Assembly: GCF_000189635.1 (NCBI RefSeq)
Contig: NW_002476246.1
Coordinates: 186,001 to 250,000 of the forward strand
Direction of reading: 5' to 3'
Source: Tetrahymena thermophila SB210
Taxonomy: Eukaryota > Ciliophora > Oligohymenophorea > Hymenostomatida > Tetrahymenidae
Length of the DNA: 64,000 nt
Part shown: positions 34,301 to 47,113 of the stretch, in pieces
Position numbering within the stretch: the first letter of the stretch is position 1
Layout of the letters: the number at the start of each line of letters is the position of its first letter
The notes under the pieces: model-generated
Databases searched by the model: none
Told to the model about the DNA's origin: nothing
Seen by the model: the letters and a program-made list of their open reading frames with translations, nothing else
Made by a program: the position numbers and the translations under genes

Positions 34301-37300
34301 CTATTTGTCAACTTAAATATAAATAAGACTAGAATCTAGTTTGGTTTGTTAGCTAGATATGCTCTCAAATTAGCATTAAGTTAGATTTAATTACATTGCT
34401 TTTATAGCTAATAGTTGCTAATTGATTTAAACGCTTTAGTGGATGTACTAAAAAATATTTATAACCTAATTTTAAATAACATTTCCTTCTTCATTCTAAT
34501 AGCTGTTTAAGCTTATAAATCCTACTTAATTAGATTCGATGATGCGGATTTTAGAAATTAAAGCATTTTTAATTCCTTAACACTCCAATAAAAAGAAATC
34601 ATAGTTATTTGTAGTCTAAGTGTGACTAATTTCAAATTTGCTAACATTAAATTAGCTCAGGCTTAAATTTTTGTTAATATTTACAAAATTGAGCAAAGGC
34701 TGAGAAAATTGTGAAGATATTGAATTGCTATAAAATTACATTTAATCCAGTGTAATGATAGAGATATCTGCTGCATTTAACAGAATTCCAAAGTACAGTT
34801 AAGTTATATTGAATTCCCAGAAATTATCAGTGAATTAGCCTTTTTAAATTTCTACTTAACTGATTTAATTCATTTGAACTATTTACTAATTTTTAAATTT
34901 GTTTCCAATTAATATAATTTAGTTAAGTGACAAATAGCTAACTTGTTAAAAGCTTAATATTTTATTCACATTAGAACTTGTTAAAGGATTTGTAAATGAA
35001 CTATTTGAAATTTAAAACAAATTTATAGTGACATTTGTAACATTCAAAAACTCTAAAATGATTTTGTTGTTATTGAATTAACTTTGAGATATTGTGATAT
35101 TTAATATATTAACGATCTACAAATTGTTGAATCTAATAACTGAACTAGTATTTTATGTAGTCGATGTAGCATTTTCTTGATTAATAAGAAGATTTTTTAT
35201 GTAAACCACCTCCAAATTTTAGAATATAATTTGTTTATTATCCAAATCAGAAAGCTAAATGTCAATTAAATTCAATATTTTTAACTTCTAAAACCAAAAA
35301 CTATCAAAAAAGTATTGCTAACTTTTTAATTATAAAAGTGACAAACAAAATTTAGATAGCTAAAGCAGCACAGCAAATTAACCACTCTAATCTTGGTCCT
35401 TCAAATATATTTTATTAAAACCAGATGATTCTATTAATAATGAGTTATTTTTGGCAATAGCAATTGAACTATTGTAAGGAAAAATCAAATTTGCTACTTA
35501 GTTTGGCTAAACATCTAATTGAACGTTTATGTTTTAAATGTATAATCCCTTTTTACTAATTAAATTTAGATATTGGTTTTATTGTTGTTATATTAAATTT
35601 TAGCTTTAGCTTGCTTGTATTTCCAATGAAGCTGAGCAGTATTTTTGTTGTTTTTTTAATAGATAAATGTCAGTGCTATAACTCAAAACACCTTTCTGAG
35701 TTACTAAGTTTAAATCTATTCTAATTACTTATGAATTTATTTAAGTGATATTTTATGATAGAATCGTATAATTAGAAACTTAAAGATAATCTTATTGATA
35801 TGCTTGTTAGAATGGTGAGACATTGTAGAAGCTTATTTGCTTATCAAAGTAAAGGATGAATATTTAACCTTAATCAGAGTATTTAATATTGGTTAATGAT
35901 AGCGAATTATCAAAGTCTCTTATTGAAGAAAGTAATTAGAGATCATTCCTTAAGTAAATATTCACAGAGTTAAAAGAAAATATGTAAACAAATTCCTCTT
36001 AAATGATAATATTTATGCCTGGAGATGCTAAATTCTATTAAATAATTTGCAAATCCATATTATAAACGCTAGTGCCAAATATTCTGTCAACTTGAAAAAT
36101 TCTAGAATACTATGAATCATAATAGATCTTTGATTATTTGCTAAAAGATTTTAGAATTTATTTTTATTTACCTTTCTCTATATCAAATATCTAAAGTTAA
36201 TTGTTTGTAAGAATCAGTAAATTTTAGGTGTTTTCTATTCTTAGTATTTATAAAATGAATTCATTTTAGTTAAGAATGATAAAATTTTTAACTATCTCAA
36301 CTTAGGCTGAAGATGGAGATACTTAAATGTTTATCCTGTTCCACTGGTTTGGATATTTTATAGAGCTGTATACCAAATAATTATCATCGACGTTTAAAAA
36401 ATTTCCAATACCATTTTCAACTTCAAAAAGAATAACAAGCTCTGGATTTTATTAATCCTTTTTTAAAGAGTAAAATGATTATTTTTGAGTAACAAACAGC
36501 AACTAAGAGCTTGAATCACTTATGAAAGTAATTATTTAGGAGTCTAAGTACTCAAAGTATAATCTAGACAATTAGTTTTGCGTGATCTCAAAGATGAAAA
36601 ATTAATTGTATGTAATCAAATAGAATTATGATTTTGCCTAATTATAAAAATTATAATAGAAATATCCAACATTCATATTATTAAAGTTTAAAACATCTCT
36701 GACCTTACCGCCTACAATATTTTTGATAGTTGAGTAGCTGTTTTCAAATAAAATGTATTAGTCCTAGTTGACAGCTAATATACTAGGAGACAAAGTTTAA
36801 GGAAAATTAGAATAGGAATTAGATCCAAAAACTTAGTAGTCGAAGACAGAAAGCCTTTACATATCAGAAACATACACCAAATTTTTTTAATAACTAATGT
36901 AAACACTTTTCACAAAATTTTTGAATTAGTATTTTAATAGATAGATGTCATTATCATAGTCAAATATGTAAAATAAATCATAAGTGCTTACTAGTAGCTT
37001 TCTTTTTGCAGAGTCCCAAATCAAAGCTTTTACATATGCATTGCTATCATTTACATAAACTTATAACTAAAATAATAAAAAAATTTATTTAATTTTATGA
37101 AATAAATAGATTCCTTCCTTCCTTCTTTCTACCCACCTTGTTATTCTATTTATTTTTTTAGTTGAAGACTTTAAAATTCTTAGGGATGGAGGGAGGGCAG
37201 GGTATAATAAATAATTGAATAAAAATTTAAATAAATTTAATATTGATTTAAATTCAGAAAAGAAGTTAGTTAGCTTTATAAAAAAATTACTTAGTATGTT

Positions 37301-40300
37301 TTTAGTATTTAATTGGTTAAATACGAAACAATCTCTACTTAATTTTTAGTATCTATGAATATGACTATGCCTAAATTTTCATCAACAGCAAATTAGGCTT
37401 GGTTATTAAATACATATTGCAGGTTGATTAACTTTTAAGGATTCTAAGTTGAGATGTCATAAATAGTAAATTAGTTGCTATATGAAGTTAGTATCATAAC
37501 TGATTTCAGATCTTAAAAGAAGTAGAACTTTATTTTTAAAATTTTTAGTTTTTCATTAATATTATTATTTATTTATTTATCTTACTTTATAGAGTTCTTC
37601 TAGTGTTTATTGAATAAACGGAGGAAATTTAGAGGCTTATAACTAAAAGGTATTCAAATCAAGAATAAAGAATTTCTGTGAAATATATTCAGCAACTATC
37701 ATTTAATCCACATTGTTAGCAAAATAAATTGAATATGGTTTGATGCTGCTCAAAGAAAAGTTTGCTTTGTAAGCTTATTCAGTTAAAGAGTAAATTCTTA
37801 TCTAATTTTTGCTATAAAATATAGCGAACATCTTTGATTTTTAAATAATAGTTCCATAAGGCTAAGTTTTTTCTATAGTTATGTTATTAGCTAAGCATGT
37901 CTTTGAAATGTTCTATACATTTTTTTTTGTAATATTCTAAATAAAATACATTTAAATAAATAAATTAAATTACTTTAAGATCAAAAAAGCAATCAACATT
38001 ATCATCAAATGTAACCAAATATCCAATATCTATATCATAAGCAACATTCTTCAAATAATTCACCTTCTAACTATAAGACATCAGCTTTTTTTTCAAAATA
38101 AATTTAAAAAATTTAATTTAATCAATACTGATAAAAATAAATTTAAATTTCAATTTACAATTTCGAAAGAAGACAATTGAATAAAAATAATGTCAAATCC
38201 ATTTATAATCACAAAGTACTTTTTCGGTGGATAGTAAAAAGCAGCATTATCAAATTTCAAATAAAATGAATAACTTTCGTAACTTATCTAACTTTCAGTT
38301 TATTGAATTAAAAATGTATAATTTATCACTTTAATAACAGTATTATACTAAACCACATTTATTATTGTATCATAAAGATTAAATTATAAATCTAATTCCT
38401 ATAAATTCAATACTCTGAAAGTCAAGCTATCGTCAGATTATACATAATTATATGAATAAATATCATCATAATTTACTAGTTCCTGCATTTGGTAATTAGA
38501 ATTTGTACGAGCAATCTGAATATCATTATAATCTAAAAATGACAATTTAGGTTGCTTAGAAACCTATTAAGTTAAATAAATATTTAATAAAATAACATTT
38601 GATTTATTTAAAAAACATATTAATTAGTTTTTGTTGAATGAAAAATATTTTATTTATCTTTCTAAAAATAAAGTTTAAATTATTTTGTATGTTTGTTTGC
38701 TTGTTTGTTTATTTGTTTAGTTTACAAATTAGATTAGATAGATAAATTAATTAATTTAACTTAATTGACTAGCTTAAGGTGAGAAATGAATTTTAATATG
38801 AAGAATAAATAAATATATATATTTTTTTTACATTTTGAAGTTCAATTTTGTCATCATCTAAATTGATTTAAACTACTATTTATGTATTTATGAAGATAAT
38901 TTGATTTTGATTGTGTAAGCGAGAAATAAGATTCTAGCCATATTGAGAGTTATTTAATACTCTTAAAATATTTCTGTCCCCATCATAACATACTAATATG
39001 TATGTATTTGTCGCTATTGCCACTATATTTCCGAATGTCTTGTATGCTATCAAGTAAATGCCTGTTTGGAAAGTCTTAAAATAGTGATTAATTTATTTAT
39101 TTATTTGTTGAAATATTTAAAAAATTAATTACTTGCAAAAGAGAGTTATTATCAAATGAAACTATTTTTGCTAGGGAATAAGGCTAAGCTATGTATATTT
39201 TAAATTTGTTGTTGTTAGAAATATATAAAGACTAGATTTACAAATCCTAGCTAACTACACTTAGTTTGAATTAAGGACTAAGAGATAAGAGCATAGTTCC
39301 TTTCAAAAAATCAGAATAAAATATTCCATCCTGATTTAGATTGAAAAAGCCTAATTATTTTGAACCCATATTGTAAAATTATTTTGTTTTAATTAAAGGA
39401 ATTGCCTAATTTTTTATTTTCAAAATTTTTTAAAACAAAACTTCTTAAGCATATTGAAAATAAAATAAATTATTTTACATTTTTATACGCATTAAAAACG
39501 TATATGATGTTGCTATACAAATCGACTAGATAAAAGCAAATTATGTCACCTGTTTTTTGAGAGACTTATACATCACTTAACAACATTCTTATTGAAAATT
39601 TATAAATGTATTTTTTCAATTCTGAGTTATATTAAAGTATATGCAACTATCTTGTTTCAGTGAAGAGCGACTCTCCATAGAAATTATATATGTAAACAAT
39701 AAGTGTTTTAGTACTCTTTATATAAAATGGTCTACTAAAAAAGTTTATATTATCTGCATGTATATTTATTTCCTAAAAGGTATTTTCAAGTAAAATTTTG
39801 TTTGTGTATAAATCCATCTCTTGGATTACTAGCACTCCATTTATCATACCTGTTACTATTATTTTTTCTTCCTCTTGTACTGATATTAAGTTATATAATT
39901 TTCTTCCTTAAACTAAGTTTTAATCTGTATAATTAAAATTATTCCAAAAGTAAAATGATTTCGTAATCTAATGTGTATTAAAATCATATTGATAGGCCAT
40001 TCCATTGCCCTTTAGCTCAGTAATTTAATTACTGGTAGCTGAGTCAAAAAAATCAACAAAACTGTTTTAAAATAATTTTTATTATATGAAAAAATTCATT
40101 TTTTCGGAAGAGTAAAAGGTAGTTTTTTCATTTTATAATGACTATGAAGATGATAAATCTTGAACCATATAGTCTTATCCAAATATACTAAGAAGATAGC
40201 TAGCTTTCTCTTAATTTATCACTCCAAAATATGTTTCTTAGCATGGCACTTGATTCCTTAACTAAAAATTTGTCCTCAGTTTTAAGTTCATATTTATAAC

Positions 40301-42681
40301 TTCATAAATATACACGTTTTAATTAGATACAAAGAATAAATTATTTTATTATTATATTAAGCAATCAACACTTTAAAACCCTTTTGGAATCAATTAAGAA
40401 ACATCTTATATTTCAAAAAGTCCTTTCACTTAAAACATTTATAATGGATTATTGCTTGAGTCCAAAACTAACACAAACTATTATTTTATTTTTAAATAAA
40501 CAACATTTCAAACAAACTGAAAATAATTTAAATTTATTTATTTATTAAAAAAACTATTTTAATGTATTTATATATTAAATCTCTCAAAAATCTTATCCCC
40601 TCAAAAGAAAGAAAGAAAGAATTAACTAAAAAGTTAATTTATAAAGAATAAAAAAATCAAAAAACAAACATATTAATTCCTCTAAAATACTAATTAATTA
40701 TTCGATTATTAAGTTCTGAACAGTTTGAAATTAAATTTACATCTAAAATTTTAAAGTCTAGATAGATAATAAGGGAGGGATTGGATTTAACATTTTAGAT
40801 TTTAAATTCTTTCAAATTTTATAAAAGTTAAAAATATGGTTAAATTAAAAATTTGGTATTGTGTCGATCCATCCCTAATAATTAATTATTCATTCATTCA
40901 TTCATAAATGTTTAATTTTTATAAAATTATTTTATTTTTAATTAATCAAACTTAATCTAATTTTTTTTATATTAAGATGTGAATGATGGATGATCATTTA
41001 TTTATTTGAATTTATTTTTTTGGCTATAAATTTATTAAATGGGATATAAGTATGAGAAATGATAATATTAAAGAACTTTCTAATTTTCATTAATTTAAAA
41101 TAATAAAAAAATTTACTTAAGAGACTAGAATAAGCTATATCTAAGCAGTGTATGTTTATTTTAGTAAAAGCACAGGAGTCGATGAAAAATTAATTTCATA
41201 GAAATTAATGGATTAAACTGAGTAAAAAGCCCATATTTAATTTGCTATGTAAAAGAAATTTAGAGGAATTGACTGATCATATTAAAATAATTGGTTTTTT
41301 TAATAATTAGAATCATAATAATAAACTTCATTATTTTGTGTTATTGATAGAATATATTGATCTCCCTTCATTAAATAATCTGTCACAATAGCTATATTGA
41401 TTAAAATATCAGAATTTTAATCAATTAATTAAGTCTAAGAAGTCTAAAAATTGTATTAAAAAACTATATTTTGAGCAGATATGCCAATAAAAGTGAAATC
41501 TAGTTATCCCCATACATTTCCAATCTATTAATTTAACAGTTACTTGGTTTTTATAATACTTCCCGAATATGTGTCAAAAACTATCACTAAAAGTGAGTTT
41601 AGCAAACAAGAAACTTACTAGTTTAAGCTGTCTTAATTACTAATTACCATACATTATACAATCTTTATTTAAAATGAAAAGAAATTTTTTTTGCATTATT
41701 TTTTAATAATTTACATTTAGAAGATTATCTATATTATAAAAGTTGAGGACTTCTAGTTCAGGAATAGATTTTATAATTACTTTCCCATATTCATCTATTA
41801 CAATTAGCTTATTTCTTTCTTTTTTTTTTTAAATTTAAGTATGAAATTATTTCATTTTCTGTAATTAATTTTAACAATAAGTAAGTAAGTAAATAAATAA
41901 ATTAGCTTTAGAATAAATATTCATTTTAATCAAGTAATTTATCAAATATATGTAATGCATATTGAAAAATTATTTTCAAAATTAAATTTAATCAAATGGT
42001 TATTTGTTTATTTATTTATGTGTTAGAAATAATTTAAAATAAATTAGATTCTAGTATATTAATTTACCTTTTTCAATAGTAGTATCAAAGTAAACAATAG
42101 CTCCAGTATCTTAAGTAATAGGATTAAATGTTAATTTTGGGCAATTTTGAAGCTATGTACATGTCTTAGAAGATTAATCAAAAGAATAATCTTTAGCTAT
42201 TTAATAGCAATTGTCAATGCACTAACCATTATAATAATATTGTCCTTATTAGCATTATGATCTACATTACTAAATTTTATAATTGAATAATTAATTATTG
42301 ATTAGTTTAAATGCCTACCAACCATTAAATAAATATATTTTGCTAAATCTAAAAACTTACATTTGTAAATTAGTTTATTAAAAACCCTTAATCGCATTCA
42401 AAGCATTGTGTTTGTGAACAGCTGCTACAGTACTAACTAGCACATGGCTAGCAGCTATTTGTTATTAGTTCTAAATATGTTCTACTTCCACACTTTTGTG
42501 TGCATTTCTGACTATTTTAATCAAATAAAAATGGAAATCTGCATCCCAAGCATTGGAAATGTTATGAATTTGAGCAATTTTGGCACTCTTACTACTAGCA
42601 ATCTGCAGAATTTGCCTATACAGCAAGAAAAAATACACTTAATATATAAAATAGTTGAATTTGCAGCAATTTTATAATCAT
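31381..42681 (-). CDS. giant multi-exon surface membrane protein, 3115 residues
   Basis: Fourteen exons: 42361-42681, 42068-42269, 41715-41818, 41117-41662, 40477-39479, 39405-39133, 39074-38832, 38563-38159, 38084-37974, 37936-37586, 37527-37291, 37066-33220, 33147-32093, 32034-31381. Frame is kept at every junction. Residues 1-~28 are a signal peptide (ILSVFFLAVQANSA). Cys-rich furin/GFR-like repeats such as CQPCASQYCSSCSQTQCFEC follow. Next come ~1000 residues of propeller-like beta repeats, then a parallel-beta-helix-like section in exon 12 (NGCNFIENSSQTGYGGALYC). A second Cys-rich module (CYKCQRGFYSLEDP, GYWRTNEDSD, CARGHFGVLCETCD) leads into several hydrophobic segments in exons 13-14 (FSVGILAILFLFIVTYLLF and others) and a basic tail. 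This layout matches a large family of putative transmembrane proteins in Tetrahymena. The role is unknown; cell-surface adhesion or sensing is inference. Exon 4 to exon 5 is spanned by a 639-nt intron. Confidence 0.87.
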
Positions 42682-44718
42682 TTATGTTACTCTGATAATA
42701 ATTTATACTTATTAGTAGATTGTAAAAAAATTATAATAAATAAATAGAACTAACCAACACTAACTAAATAAAAGCGCAAATGAATGCATTTTTTATTATC
42801 CTTTAAAAAATCTAACAAGTTAATACAAATCTTAAAAAATAAATTCTTTTTGCATGCTTAATTGCTCTCATAAAATAAAATGAAGAATAGCCAGCCAATA
42901 AATAAATAAATGAATATTGAATATAAACAAAAATTTAAATAATTTCATTTCCTCTAAATGTTGATAGACTTAGTTAACTTTATTGAATTTTAGGATGAAT
43001 GAAATAATTTTTACTATCATTTAAAATTTTCTATTATAAATTAATTAATAAATTCCAACATGAACTTAAGGAAAATTAAATTAGAATAATTAATTAGTTA
43101 GTTAGTTAAAATCAAGTATATTTACTTATTCACCTAAAAAGCAAAGCAGTTTTCCTATTAAAAAAAAATAAATAATAAGACTATTAATGTTTAAATAAAT
43201 TTGGCTATCTTAAAATGCTTAAAATACACATACATCTTTTTTAACTTGGGTTTTTAAAATAGTAGGAATAAATTTAACTAAATCATTTGAAATGAGATAC
43301 TTTTCATTTAAAAATGTATTGCTATTTTTCTTTCAAATATTACTTTGTAAAAGAATATATTGATAGAATCCTAAGAATATTGATTGATTGACATTCAATC
43401 CAAATTTTTTTTTTAAATTTGAAGAGAATTATAATCTAAAAAGAAAAAAGTTTATCATTAGTTTTTATAAAGTTACACTTCAAAAATCATTTAGTATACT
43501 TATAATATTACTAATATCATTCATTTATTAATCAATTTTTTGCAATAGATTTTGCCAACTAAGAGAATTAATTTTAAATAATTTGTAATATCAGAGATAC
43601 CAATAAATAGATTAATAGATCATAGAATCAAATAAAGATAGACCTAAATTTTTACACTAAAAAAATTGATGCAGTAATTTAAAGATTTTTTTGTATATAA
43701 ATAGGTTTTATGTAAAATAGAAAAAATAAATAAGAATAGTAAGTAATTGATTGATTATGTTTCAAATCTTTTTGTGGCAGTAAGTAGTTCATAAAATTTC
43801 AAAAATTTAACTATAATTTGCTGATGTTCTACTTATTTTGAAATATTTAGCCAAATATTGCTGCTAAAATATTAATTTGTTTGTTACTTTTATCAAAATA
43901 TTTTTAAAAATATATCTTAAAACATATTGTAAAAACTCTAATTTAAGCAGAGTAAAAATTCTATTTTCTATAATTTAGAAGGTTTAACAGTGATGCTTCA
44001 TTCATTTTTGATTTTTACCTGAAATTAAAAACTTAAATTGGAGCACTATCTTATTACTATTTTAGTCTTTTTAAGTTTATTAAATTATCTATGCTTAAAA
44101 ATAAAATAAAAATTTCTAGTTTTTTCATATTTGATTAATTAAAACTTATATTTTTTCTATTAGGTTTATTTATTTATATTTAGGTTAATAAAATAGGATC
44201 TTCTTTTTTTAAATATCATGATATTGTTGAATTTTTTAAATAGTAATAAATCCTATATATTTTTGGAATAAATTACAAAAAATCTAATTTTCAAAAATAC
44301 AACAAAATATTAAAACTAATTTGTCTCATTCAATATTTATCGAAATTAATTATTATATTAAAATGAATTGAATTAGATAAAATTTATATAAAATATTTAT
44401 TTAAAAAGTCATTATGTTATTTCTTTTTTTAACAATATTTGAAATTTGATTTTGGTTATTTTCCTTCCTTTAATAATTAATAATTTTATTTATCAGAAAA
44501 GATATAAAATAAGTAAATTCAATTGTAATTTGAAATAAAGAAAAACCTTTTTAAGAGAGAAAATTAAGAACAAAAAAATGAAAAATTAATTAAAAAATTT
44601 TCCAAAAATTAAACTGCTAATTCTCCTTCAGTGAACACTGTATTTAAATGCATTTGAAATAAATTCATAAGATATGAGAGCTTATTAAAAATTCAGGTAT
44701 TTTATTTATCTAAATAAA
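42682..44718. other. gene-free AT-rich interval
   Basis: Divergent upstream region of the giant gene. No exon, RNA or repeat of note was recognised beyond TTAG/AAAT microsatellites. Confidence 0.4.
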
Positions 44719-45751
44719 ATGAGACATCTTGTATTGAATTTTGGAAATTAAATTTAAAAAAGATTACTATTACTTGGATTAAGTGTGGTCTAGTGATGAA
44801 TCACAAATTAAATTCTTACAAATGCAGAAGTGAAATTGTTTGAGTATTTAAATGAGAAGATAGGTAGGTATCAGACTAATTATATGAAGCAGCCTACTCT
44901 GGAGGATTAGATTTCTGTCTTTAGCATTATTTCAAGCATAGACCTAGACCTGAGAATTTTACCAGATACAAAGAATTGCTTGATAGAAAAAAATACTAGG
45001 AAAAAGAAACAAAAATTTGAGGCCTAAATCCAATTTACAGATAAACAAAGAGCTCTTAAAGATATTTATCGAATGGTATATATTTAATAATATAAGGAAG
45101 AAGGCTCGTATTTTACAAAATCATTATTTAAAAAATGGATAAATTAAGTACTTTTACCTCATTCAAAAACTATTGAGAATTCAAAAAAAGGTCTTCTCTT
45201 ATTAGACAACTTAAGTAGCCATGATTATGATGATTTATAATCTGATCAAGAAAACATGAATTATGAAATAATGTTTCTCCCTCCAAATACTACGGACCTT
45301 CTCTAACAATTAACAAAATCTATAAATAAAAATATAGAGAAATGTGTTTAGACTATCAATATTTTTTAGGTCACGATCAATAACAAAACTAACTCATAGA
45401 GATTTTATAGAATATTTAGTTTAAGCATGGACACAGAGAGATATAACCAGAGAATGTTTAGAAATCATGGAATTGCTATAACTAAAATATATAAGAAAAA
45501 AACTAAATCTTATAAGAGCTCTTAGTCTAAAATTCTGAAAATCAAGAGAATGAGTATAAAGAGTAGTAAACTAATTATATTAATTAAAATTTAATTTTTT
45601 TATTAAATAGATAATTATTAAAGAAAATGATGATGGAGAAGAGTCTTTTGAGAGTCACAAAACATTAACCAATTCTTAACTATATGAATTCTTCTTTAAA
45701 GAAGATATTGAAAACTCCTAAGAATATAACAACAAAGAATAATAATAATGA
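44719..45751 (+). pseudogene. DDE_1 (pogo/Tigger-like) transposase relic
   Basis: A frame open from about 44,800 to 45,568 encodes KKGLLLLDNLSSHD (about 45,185) and MFLPPNTTDLLQQL (about 45,268), the hallmark second-Asp and FLPPNTT..LQP segment of DDE_1-superfamily transposases (pogo, Tigger, jerky, CENP-B relatives). Upstream, GSYFTKSLFKKWINQVLLP fits the preceding region. After about 45,400 the recognisable continuation (EYLVQAWTQRDITRECLEIM) is in a different frame, so a frameshift has occurred. The 5' part also has an in-frame TGA near 44,797. A GT..AG intron (about 45,569-45,609) and an acidic terminal exon ending at TGA 45,749-45,751 may be remnants. The standard LQPLDQ motif is altered to LQQLTK. 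Inactive transposon copy, or a decayed domesticated gene. Confidence 0.7.
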
Positions 45752-45855
45752 TAAACAAATATATTAATTTAGATATGTATTCATATTTAATGATTCAATA
45801 TATACAAATATATGTGTATGTATGTATGTATTTAAATTATTTTAACTTTCTTAAA

Positions 45856-45941
45856 TTAAGGTGCTCTGTTCTCTATTTTAAGGTGATTTTTTATTAAAGT
45901 GCAAAAAGGTGAAAAATAATTATTTTTTTTGTGCACCTTAA
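45856..45941. repeat. 86-bp inverted-repeat element next to transposase relic
   Basis: TTAAGGTGC at 45,856-45,864 faces its reverse complement GCACCTTAA at 45,933-45,941. The interior is AT-rich and repeats AAGGTGA twice. It may be a solo terminal structure or small non-autonomous element; no matching end was found 5' of the transposase. Confidence 0.5.
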
Positions 45942-47113
45942 CTTAGATAATGGACGCTACTATAGGATTAAAAAGTACTCATAAAAAAGAAAATCTTTAA
46001 TTATTCATTCTGTTACAAACAGAACCTATGCTTTATCTTATCAATAAATAAGATCTAACAATTTAAACAATCAAATTCCTCTGAAATAACATCAAAAAAT
46101 AAAATGAGTGCTATAATTTTATTTGTATAGTTGTTGAGATAAATATATGATATCATACTTAAATATGCCAAATAAAATGATAAAATCCTAATAATTTTAT
46201 TTACCCCATAACCCTACCCTTATTATCAAAAGTATGGATATTCTATTTTGTTATTTATTTATTTATTTTTTATTTATTTATTTATTTATTTATTAATAAT
46301 TTAGATAAAATTCCTAAATTTCTAATATGTTTAATATGTAAAAATTAACTAACCAATTTATTAAATGTAAACATATATTATTTTTTAATCCTTTTTTTGG
46401 AATTTTTCGAATTAAGCCTAAATTATCATTTAAAAAAAAAAAAATTATTCCTTGTAATTGAGCGAACGCCTCTTTATATAGATGTGTCTTATTTTTAGTA
46501 ATTATAGTATATTTTAAAAATTATGATGTAAAAAATGAAGTTATAAAAATGTCAAAGTAGAATCCTTAAAATCAAAAACATAAAATATAACCATTAGATA
46601 CCATCTATTTATGTTGAGATTTTTTCTCAGTTTAAAATATGTCTTAGTAAGTAATATCACTTCGATTATTTATATCAATTAAAATTTGTATGAAAATAGA
46701 TTAATTTAATTTACTTGCTATATTTTCACAATATTACAAATTCAAAGTACAAGCAAAAATAAAAAAGATATATAAAGATATTTCATATATGACCAAAGAA
46801 TCAAAGAAGAATAGTAAGTTTGTTATTATTATAAATTTAGAAAAGATTTATATCAAATTCGTTGAGTAAACACTTTTTAAGAACAATTAAACTAGGAAAT
46901 ATAAATAAATAAGTAAGTAAGTAAGCAAGTAGATTTACATAATATAAATTAATAGTGAATGATATAATATAATTTATTTATTTATTATTTAATTATTTGT
47001 ATATAAGATTTTTAATTTAGATTACAAAATTCTTTGTTATTTTATAGATAGATTGGCTGATTGATTGATTGAAGTAATGATATGGATAGTTTTTTAATTA
47101 AAATTGGTTGAAG
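45942..47113. other. gene-free AT-rich interval
   Basis: Contains TTTA microsatellite (about 46,250-46,295) and AAGT runs (about 46,905-46,930). No exon was recognised; this is the 3' flank of the minus-strand LRR gene. Confidence 0.4.

Noticed and set aside
42444..42677. 77-residue plus-strand ORF
   Set aside because: Antisense to exon 1 of the giant gene, where the minus strand encodes the signal peptide and cysteine repeats.
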